A stretch of DNA of 63,230 nt from NCBI GenBank assembly GCA_023229945.1, contig JALNYH010000010.1, forward strand, positions 1 to 63,230, written 5' to 3'. The notes beneath the pieces are model-generated. The model saw only the letters and a list, made by a program, of their open reading frames with translations, was not told the origin of the DNA and ran no database searches. The stretch is from Arcobacteraceae bacterium (lineage in GTDB: Bacteria > Campylobacterota > Campylobacteria > Campylobacterales > Arcobacteraceae). Made by a program: the position numbers and the translations under genes. Shown in pieces: positions 45,447 to 52,277 of the stretch (within the stretch, counting starts at the first letter, position 1; each line of letters starts with the position of its first letter).

Positions 45447-45471
45447 GACTCCGAATCAAGTTCGGAGTGAC
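45447..45471. repeat. REP-like palindrome, dispersed copy
   Basis: Stem ACTCCGAA/TTCGGAGT (8 bp) around loop TCAAG and followed by GAC: the same architecture as the copies at 27.6 kb, with both sides of the stem changed together. It lies just downstream of the rhlE stop, so it may serve as its terminator. Confidence 0.7.
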
Positions 45472-45499
45472 GAAAATATCTTATGGCAAATAGTTAATA

Positions 45500-46825
45500 C
45501 TATCTACCACGATTGCCTGAAGAGTGTCTTGTAGATGGTTTTGATCTTTGACCTTCTGGTTTCTTATGTGATGATTGCCCATCTCTTCTTTGGTCTGATG
45601 ACTGGTTATTTTGCTTTCTTGGACTTTGTGACTGCCCTCTTCCACCTCCGCCGCCTCTTCCTTGTGTAATAGGTTGTGCTTTGATACTTGGGTCTGGCTC
45701 ATATCCTTCTATAATTTCACTTGGTATTTTTTTGTTGATTAGTTTTTCTATCCCTTTTAGGTATTCATGTTCATCAATACATACCAAAGAAAGTGCTTCA
45801 CCCTCGTTTCCAGCTCTTCCTGTTCTTCCAATTCTATGTACATAATCTTCAGCAATATTTGGTAATTCAAAGTTTACCACATGAGGAAGTTGGTCTATAT
45901 CAAGCCCTCTTGCAGCGATATCCGTAGCTACAAGTATTTTAACTTCTCCAGATTTGAAATCAGCCAAAGCTTTTGTTCTAGCCCCTTGACCTTTATTTCC
46001 ATGAATTGCTGCAGCACTTACACCTATTTTGATAAGATAGTCTGATAGTTTGTTTGCATGATGTTTCGTTCTTGTAAATACAAGTACTTGCTCCCATTTG
46101 TTTTGTAAAATCAATTTTGCCAAAAGTGATGTTTTCCTTGCACAATCTACAAAAATTACTTTTTGTGTGACAAGCTCACTTGAGGTATTTGCTCTTGCTA
46201 CTTCCACAGTTGCTGGGTTTTTGAGTATCGAAGAACATAATTTTTTGATATCATCTGAATATGTAGCAGAAAAAAGCAGCGTTTGTCTTTTTTGTGGTAA
46301 AAGTGCTATTACTTTTTTGATATCATTTATAAATCCCATATCAAGCATACGATCAGCTTCGTCTAGGATAAACATCTCTACACTACTCAAATCAACACAT
46401 TTTTGACCTATCAAATCAAGCAATCTTCCTGGAGTTGCTATAAGTATATCCAACCCCTTCTTGAGTGATGCAATTTGAGGATTTATACCAACCCCACCAA
46501 AAACAATTGCACTTTTATATGGTAAATATCTACCATAAGTACTTACGCTCTCACCCACTTGTGCAGCTAATTCTCTTGTAGGAGTCAGTATCAATACTCT
46601 TACTTTGTTTTTTTGTGTAGGCTTTGGGTCTCTTGTAAGAAGTTCTAGCATAGGAAGAGTAAAACCTGCTGTTTTACCAGTACCTGTTTGAGCACCTGCT
46701 AGGATATCTCTTCCTTCTAGTATATATGGGATTGCTTGAGATTGCACTGGTGTTGGACTAGTATAGCCCTCTTCTTTGATAGCCTTTAAAATTGGCTCAC
46801 AAAGATTTAATTTCGAAAATGACAT
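45500..46825 (-). CDS. rhlE: DEAD-box RNA helicase, RhlE type
   Basis: This 441-residue helicase has the Q motif GYTSPTPVQSQAIPY, motif I AGAQTGTGKT, Ia PTRELAAQ, II LDEADRMLD, III SAT, V LVATDIAARGLD and VI HRIGRTGRAG. It ends in a Gly/Arg/Gln/Ser-rich basic tail of about 65 residues, typical of RhlE. ATG 46825 follows AAGGA and is preferred over the open frame starting at 46855. The gene has a long leader (about 137 bases from the TATAAT box at 46969-46974) containing a perfect 12-bp hairpin. No operon partner. Confidence 0.9.
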   Translation of the reverse strand: MSFSKLNLCEPILKAIKEEGYTSPTPVQSQAIPYILEGRDILAGAQTGTGKTAGFTLPMLELLTRDPKPTQKNKVRVLILTPTRELAAQVGESVSTYGRYLPYKSAIVFGGVGINPQIASLKKGLDILIATPGRLLDLIGQKCVDLSSVEMFILDEADRMLDMGFINDIKKVIALLPQKRQTLLFSATYSDDIKKLCSSILKNPATVEVARANTSSELVTQKVIFVDCARKTSLLAKLILQNKWEQVLVFTRTKHHANKLSDYLIKIGVSAAAIHGNKGQGARTKALADFKSGEVKILVATDIAARGLDIDQLPHVVNFELPNIAEDYVHRIGRTGRAGNEGEALSLVCIDEHEYLKGIEKLINKKIPSEIIEGYEPDPSIKAQPITQGRGGGGGRGQSQSPRKQNNQSSDQRRDGQSSHKKPEGQRSKPSTRHSSGNRGR

Positions 46826-46847
46826 TATGTTTGTTCCTTTGGATAAG

Positions 46848-46879
46848 ATTACCACACTATATTTATCTAGTGTGGTAAT
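46848..46879 (-). promoter_or_regulatory. Leader hairpin of rhlE
   Basis: A perfect 12-bp stem (ATTACCACACTA on the plus strand and its reverse complement) with an 8-base loop, beginning 22 bases upstream of the rhlE start and just outside its ribosome site. It is within the transcript if the TATAAT box at 46969-46974 is used. Confidence 0.65.
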
Positions 46880-46968
46880 AATACAGATAAGTAATTGGAG
46901 TTTGAATATATTATTTGACAGTTGTAGTAATATAGAACTTTTTGAAGTTATCTGGTTATTGTATGTGT

Positions 46969-46974
46969 ATTATA
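46969..46974 (-). promoter_or_regulatory. -10 box of rhlE
   Basis: TATAAT on the minus strand (preceded by ATGG), giving a leader of about 137 bases. Confidence 0.5.
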
Positions 46975-47025
46975 CCATATTATTTGCTATTTTGTGGTAA
47001 GTATAAAATATCTTTTCCTTTTCTA

Positions 47026-48126
47026 TCATACTAAAGGTATATTAATTGTAAATTCTATTCCTTTTAGCATTTTACTTTCGTATTGATATTCTGAACTTTT
47101 GATAGACAAATCCCCAAAAAATGAATTTTTGATAATTTGTCTTGCTATATATAGCCCTAGATACTTTGAGTCATTTGTAATATAAAAATTAAACAACTCG
47201 GAATTATCTGAATAAAAAATATATTCAGAGCTATCCTTCACAATAATTACCAAACTTTCTTCTATATGATTTAACTCAATAAAGAAATATTTATTATCAT
47301 CTTTTGAGATATTTTTATTCATAGCATTACTAGAAAAATTATAAATACTTAATAGCACATATAAAAACTGTTTTATATTACCCCTAAGCATAAAAACAAT
47401 ATCTATATCTTGCATATAAGTTATGAAATTATTCTTACAATCAAAAGAAATTAATTTAGAAAATTTTTCTAACACTTTATATACATAAAAATAACTTGTT
47501 TCAGATTCATCCATGGATAAAAAATCTACAAAATCATTCATACCATTTGACAAGTAATTAACATATTTTATAACATCATTAGAACAATAAAGTACATCAT
47601 TGTCATCAAGTTTTTCACCTAAATCAATCTTTAATCTTAGAGCACTAACATGAGCAGATATTATACTTAGCGGATGTCTTAATTGATGTGTAATATTCTT
47701 AAGCATATTGCTTGTAAAATCATATTTATTATACTTTTTTAAAATACTTTTTGTGATTTCAATATCTTTCTTTTCATTATAATTAGAAATTATATTGCTT
47801 ATTGATATAGATATGTTTCGATACAAGTTTTCTGTTCTCAATATGCAATTTTGAAAATATTCATTACCTTGCATATTAAAGAATAAATCATAATCAATTT
47901 CTTTGATAATAAATACTATACTATAAATTTTATGTAGATTTGCGAAATCTATTTGTTTCAACAAATCTACACTTAAATCAAATAATATAATATTTATTTT
48001 GTAATTCTCTTGTAGTGGAATATTTTCTACAGAATAAATTTCAGTGCAACAAAAATCACATTTTAATTCAGAAATCAATTCTTTATCTTGCCCTATATAT
48101 GATATTATAACATCTTCTTTTTTCAT
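47026..48126 (-). CDS. Histidine kinase-like protein with degenerate ATP site
   Basis: This 366-residue soluble protein has an N-terminal receiver-like region (residues 1-100) without the acidic pair, then a dimerisation domain with an intact H-box (LKNITHQLRHPLSIISAHVS). The ATPase half is degenerate: the N-box reads LYVLLSIYNFSSNAMNK, G1 reads IIVKDSSEYIF instead of DxGxG, and G2 retains YLGLYIARQII. It may be an inactive phosphotransfer or scaffold protein, or a fast-evolving kinase. No membrane segment, no partner regulator beside it. Confidence 0.75.
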   Translation of the reverse strand: MKKEDVIISYIGQDKELISELKCDFCCTEIYSVENIPLQENYKINIILFDLSVDLLKQIDFANLHKIYSIVFIIKEIDYDLFFNMQGNEYFQNCILRTENLYRNISISISNIISNYNEKKDIEITKSILKKYNKYDFTSNMLKNITHQLRHPLSIISAHVSALRLKIDLGEKLDDNDVLYCSNDVIKYVNYLSNGMNDFVDFLSMDESETSYFYVYKVLEKFSKLISFDCKNNFITYMQDIDIVFMLRGNIKQFLYVLLSIYNFSSNAMNKNISKDDNKYFFIELNHIEESLVIIVKDSSEYIFYSDNSELFNFYITNDSKYLGLYIARQIIKNSFFGDLSIKSSEYQYESKMLKGIEFTINIPLV

Positions 48127-48190
48127 TTTACAGACCTCTCACAATATACACTTAAACATTAATTAATTTTATATTATTACAATTTCCGAG

Positions 48191-48261
48191 TTAAATATTT
48201 TGCATTATATCATAAAAGTAGTTAAATATTTACTATTTAGCCCTTTAAAGGGTAAATATTT
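48191..48261. promoter_or_regulatory. Repeat-rich control region between kinase-like and HTH genes
   Basis: TTAAATATTT occurs at 48191-48200 and 48222-48231. An inverted partner at 48252-48261 pairs exactly with 48224-48233. Between the paired arms lies the palindrome CCCTTTAAAGGG (48241-48252). The region precedes the HTH promoter (TATAGT 48292-48297). Confidence 0.55.
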
Positions 48262-48315
48262 TATTTGTTGAGAATTACTTTATTTTAGGTTATAGTAAAA
48301 GCAAAAAAGGTTAAA

Positions 48316-48510
48316 ATGATGACACAAAGAGATATGGCTGGATTTTTGGGCGTAACAACTGTTACATTAAGAAATTGGAAAAAAAATAAACCAAATTTAT
48401 ATAAGACTATTATGAAAGGTTTTGAGTTTAATGAAATGGTAAATAATGCCAAAGAATACTATGAAAAATCAAAAGAATTACAAGAAAGATATGATAATTT
48501 AACAAAATAG
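48316..48510 (+). CDS. Small helix-turn-helix protein
   Basis: This 64-residue protein's first half is a MerR- or Xre-like HTH (QRDMAGFLGVTTVTLRNWKK) and its second half a short coiled coil (AKEYYEKSKELQERYDNL), probably for dimerisation. Two ATGs in a row (48316 and 48319) follow AAAGG. A TATAGT box lies at 48292-48297. Upstream are repeated TTAAATATTT sequences and a CCCTTTAAAGGG palindrome, which could be its own operator. Target genes are unknown; the divergent kinase-like gene is a candidate. Confidence 0.75.
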   Translation: MMTQRDMAGFLGVTTVTLRNWKKNKPNLYKTIMKGFEFNEMVNNAKEYYEKSKELQERYDNLTK

Positions 48511-48592
48511 TGTCTAAAAAATAACCATATTTTATGGTCACTTAATATCTAATCTTTGATAGAATTCCATTATATACACAAAAAGGATTTTT

Positions 48593-49456
48593 ATGCAAGA
48601 ATTTATAGAAATATACAACAAAAACCAGCGTGATATTGAAAACTTTATCAAAGAAAGCATGCACAATGTTGGCAATATCAAAACCAAAAATGATGGTAAC
48701 TATGAACAAATTTTCAGAGTATTTCCATCTTTAGAACTTATTTATTTTACAGATAAAGAAACCCTTAATCAGCTTTCACCAAATATCTATAGAGATAAAA
48801 TTTCAGAGAAACCTTTGGGAAGAAATAGGAAATATTTATTGGATAAAGTTGATTTCAAAGATGAAAAAATTGCATTCACAAATCCTTATGTAAGTAGTGC
48901 CACAGGTGAAACTTGCTTGACTGCAATAGTAAAACTAGATGATAGTATAGGATTTCTGGATTTTAATCTTCAAGTATTACTTAAAAGACTAGGCTTTTTA
49001 GAGTTAAACCATAATTTTAATATAGTAAACAAATCTTTTTATATGGTTGTTAGTTCTCTTATGATTGTTTTAGCTCTTTTTACTATATTTTACTCGTTGT
49101 ATGACTTTATCAATTCATTTATAAACCATCATATTTCAATAGAGCATATTTTCAAACCAATAGTAGCTCTAACTCTTGGACTTGCTATTTTTGACCTTGC
49201 CAAAACACTTCTAGAACAAGAAGTGTTGTTTAAAAGTTACTCAAAAAATGAAAAATTAGAATATAAAGTTTTGACAAAATTTATGATTACAATCATCATA
49301 GCACTTTTGATTGAGTCTTTGCTAGTAGTGTTCAAAATTGCTATCAATGACTACAGCCAAATGTTAAATGCCCTATACTTGATAATTGGCGTTGGTGTAA
49401 TTATTACTTCGCTTTCTGTATTTATTTATATCACAAAAAAGATTGATATAAAATAA
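48593..49456 (+). CDS. PDC-like sensor membrane protein of unknown function
   Basis: This 287-residue protein has an N-terminal soluble region of about 155 residues resembling the PDC/Cache sensor fold (ELIYFTDKETLNQLSPNIYR, then AFTNPYVSSATGETCLTAIV). About four membrane helices follow (residues 160-285). It has no enzymatic output domain and no signal peptide before the sensor region, so the sensor part is probably cytoplasmic or the topology is unusual. Similar proteins occur in Campylobacterota under uninformative names. It ends at a convergent hairpin terminator. Confidence 0.65.
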   Translation: MQEFIEIYNKNQRDIENFIKESMHNVGNIKTKNDGNYEQIFRVFPSLELIYFTDKETLNQLSPNIYRDKISEKPLGRNRKYLLDKVDFKDEKIAFTNPYVSSATGETCLTAIVKLDDSIGFLDFNLQVLLKRLGFLELNHNFNIVNKSFYMVVSSLMIVLALFTIFYSLYDFINSFINHHISIEHIFKPIVALTLGLAIFDLAKTLLEQEVLFKSYSKNEKLEYKVLTKFMITIIIALLIESLLVVFKIAINDYSQMLNALYLIIGVGVIITSLSVFIYITKKIDIK

Positions 49457-49466
49457 CTCTATCACT

Positions 49467-49500
49467 CACAAGATACTTTACAAATCTAAAGTATCTTGTG
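49467..49500. terminator. Bidirectional terminator, 14-bp perfect stem
   Basis: Arms CACAAGATACTTTA and its exact complement with a 6-base loop, between the convergent PDC-like and GGDEF-EAL genes. The stop codon of the latter (49478-49480) lies in the stem. No long T-run on either side. Confidence 0.65.
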
Positions 49501-52054
49501 GTTTAGCAAATAAATAACCTTGAAAATATTTACAACCCAAATTTTTAAGAATATCAAGTTGCTCTTTTGTCTCAACACCCTCAGCTATGACTTCAAACCC
49601 AAATGCCTCACCTATTGAAATAATTGTTTGTACTATTGTTTTATCAGCATCATTATCAGATAAGTTAGCTACAAAAGATTGATCAATTTTAAGTTCATCT
49701 AATGGTAAGTTTTTGAGATATGAAAGACTTGAATATCCAGTTCCAAAATCATCTACAGAGATACTAAATCCTAAGTTTTTGAGTTCTATAAGTTTTTTGT
49801 AAACTTTATCTACATCACTAATTAAAATACCCTCAGTTAACTCTAATCTTAATTTATCAGGAGTGATTTTACTTTGTTTTAACATATTATTTAGATTATC
49901 TACAAATAAATCCTCATTAAATTGTAAAGGACTCACATTGACAGAAATTCTCCATTCTTTTTTATTTTCTTCAAAACTCCAAATTGTAAGTTGAGTGATA
50001 GCTTGTTTTATAATCCAATCACCAAGCTCATTTATCAAACCAGTTTCTTCAACCAAAGGGATAAATACACCAGGAGATACAATGCCAAGTTGAGGGTGAT
50101 TCCACCTTACAAGAGCTTCTACTCCTACCACATCACCTGTGACAATAACTTGTTTTTGATACAATAAAAAGAATTCATCTGAAATCAAAGCTTCTTTTAG
50201 GTTTTGAATCATAACAGACCTTGTAATAGCAATTTCTTGTGATGATTGGTCATAGAAACTTATACTATTTTTACCTCTATTTTTTGCTAAATGCATAGCA
50301 CTTTCTGCATTATTCAATATCTCATATTCTGAATTTTTATCATCACTAAATAACGCCACACCAATACAAAGACTCAAATAAAAATTTTGTTCTTCTACAA
50401 CAAAAGGATTTTTAACAATTGTTAATATTTCTTGAGCATACCTATGGGATTCTTTGACAGCTTTATCAAAATTCTGACCAACATGTTCTAACAATACTAT
50501 AAATTCATCTCCACCTATATGAAATAGCATATCATTACGCTCTATGATTTCCAATAATCTTTGACTAATATCTTGTAAAATTTTGTCACCAGCATGTATC
50601 CCTTTAATATCATTAATGCTTTTGAAATTATCTATATTGATATATAAAACTGCTTCAAATTCTTGATTTTCACTAGTTCTTGAGATAGATTTAGCCAATT
50701 GAGATAATAAGAATTTTTTATTTGGCAAGTTTGTCAATGTATCAAAAAAAGACAACTTTTGGATTAAATCTTTTTGCAAAAATGAATTAATAGCAAAACC
50801 TACATCTCCTGCTAGCTCTTTAATCATCGCTTTTTCTTCTTCACTCATTCCAACATCTTCTTGACTACAAATCGTCATTACACCAAATGCTTCTTTTGCA
50901 AAACTATCTTTTGATAAAGGAACACAATAAACTTCTTTGATATTATAGCGTCTGACCTTATCCAAGCATTCTGGTGGCATTCTATGGTCTTCACCATTCA
51001 AAATAAGTTCAGTATTTGTTTCATATACTTGTCTTTCCAAAGGTAGTACATATCGCTCCTCATCTAATCCTAAAGAAGCTTTTACTATCAGTTCATTATC
51101 TTCTTTTACCATTATTTTAACACCGCTAAAAGATTTGTTCAAGTGCATAGATTCAGCAGTTTTTGAAATAAGCTCATCAAGAGTTGAAGTAGTAATCAAG
51201 ATTTGATTACAATCAGCAACAGTTCTAAGTATCGAAAAAAGATGTTTTTGTTTTTCATTGGCAATTTCTAATTCTTTGGTACTTTTCAATAAATCAGCAG
51301 TTTTTTTATTTACTTCAAGTTGCAACAACTCTTTTGCATTTACATCTTTTATGGTTAATTCTCGGATAACATAATAAATAATAGCAAGTAAAAAAAACAT
51401 TATTGCCCAATTAAATAATAAATGATCTATAAAAATACTCATCGAAGCATCACTCAATATCTTTTTTGGTATTTTTATACTAGTAACTCCTCTAACATCA
51501 CCAATTTTATAATCATATGCTGTGTCATATCGCTTTAATACATATGGCAATACTTCTTCTTTTTTACCATGGCATGATATACAATATGCCTCTATTTTCA
51601 AAGGAGACGAATAAAAAAACTTCTCTACTCCATCTTCAACGATAAGCTCCATTTTAGAACTTTCATTTGGATTATCTATAAAATATTTGATACTTTTTTC
51701 TTCAAAAATATCAGCTTTATTTGTTGGATTTCTTGGATTGTCTGAAACATTTCTTATAGTAGTACCATCACTCATGAGATTTTTAAAATAATCACTAATC
51801 AAAGATGAAGCATGAGCTGGTAAAAATCCAACTGTTTTATCATCTATTTCAAAGCCACTTTGTAAAAATTGTTGATGATAAGTATATCGCATTGAAATAA
51901 AATAATTTTGAAGAGTACCTGCCCTTGCCTTAGCTCTCGTTTCGACAAGTTCTTGTGTTTGCTTATAAAGATGTAGAGCCATAAATAAATTTGCAATTAC
52001 AATACATAAAGTAACGAACCAGAATAATCTTTTTGACAAATTTAACTTAAACAT
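49478..52054 (-). CDS. GGDEF-EAL protein with periplasmic haem-binding DUF3365 domain
   Basis: This 858-residue inner-membrane protein has TM1 at about residues 10-30 and a periplasmic DUF3365 (Tll0287-like) domain with a c-type haem motif CISCH (Cys158, Cys161, His162). TM2 at about 210-230 is followed by GAF (about 270-430), GGDEF with an intact GGDEF signature, and EAL with EALVRWNHP, NVSPLQF, ELTEGILI, VDDFGTGYSSL and EGVETKEQ all present. The residue where the inhibitory RxxD arginine is expected is Glu, so the GGDEF half probably lacks product inhibition. It likely couples a redox or gas signal to cyclic-di-GMP turnover. Its stop codon lies inside a 14-bp hairpin. Confidence 0.9.
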   Translation of the reverse strand: MFKLNLSKRLFWFVTLCIVIANLFMALHLYKQTQELVETRAKARAGTLQNYFISMRYTYHQQFLQSGFEIDDKTVGFLPAHASSLISDYFKNLMSDGTTIRNVSDNPRNPTNKADIFEEKSIKYFIDNPNESSKMELIVEDGVEKFFYSSPLKIEAYCISCHGKKEEVLPYVLKRYDTAYDYKIGDVRGVTSIKIPKKILSDASMSIFIDHLLFNWAIMFFLLAIIYYVIRELTIKDVNAKELLQLEVNKKTADLLKSTKELEIANEKQKHLFSILRTVADCNQILITTSTLDELISKTAESMHLNKSFSGVKIMVKEDNELIVKASLGLDEERYVLPLERQVYETNTELILNGEDHRMPPECLDKVRRYNIKEVYCVPLSKDSFAKEAFGVMTICSQEDVGMSEEEKAMIKELAGDVGFAINSFLQKDLIQKLSFFDTLTNLPNKKFLLSQLAKSISRTSENQEFEAVLYINIDNFKSINDIKGIHAGDKILQDISQRLLEIIERNDMLFHIGGDEFIVLLEHVGQNFDKAVKESHRYAQEILTIVKNPFVVEEQNFYLSLCIGVALFSDDKNSEYEILNNAESAMHLAKNRGKNSISFYDQSSQEIAITRSVMIQNLKEALISDEFFLLYQKQVIVTGDVVGVEALVRWNHPQLGIVSPGVFIPLVEETGLINELGDWIIKQAITQLTIWSFEENKKEWRISVNVSPLQFNEDLFVDNLNNMLKQSKITPDKLRLELTEGILISDVDKVYKKLIELKNLGFSISVDDFGTGYSSLSYLKNLPLDELKIDQSFVANLSDNDADKTIVQTIISIGEAFGFEVIAEGVETKEQLDILKNLGCKYFQGYLFAKPQDTLDL

Positions 52055-52235
52055 AATTCAGCTCCTCAAATAAGCTTCTTAGATAATTATTATATCTAAA
52101 AATTTATAAATTTATATAATAATTGTAAAACATATTACCTTGCATTGTAACTAAATGACATGTTTATTGAAACAAATTCTTAATTTATCTAAATCTTTAT
52201 TTATTAGATTAAACAATCCATTATCTGTTTTTCGC

Positions 52236-52241
52236 TATAAT
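52236..52241 (+). promoter_or_regulatory. -10 box of uvrA
   Basis: TATAAT after TTTTTCGC, 36 bases before the ATG. Confidence 0.6.
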
Positions 52242-52277
52242 ATACCCTATTTTTAAACTATAAGGTTACATAAATAA

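Noticed and set aside
45481..45702. 73-residue open frame at the end of rhlE
   Set aside because: A shifted frame of the Gly/Arg-rich rhlE tail, which gives His/Gln/Lys-rich nonsense; rhlE itself has all helicase motifs.
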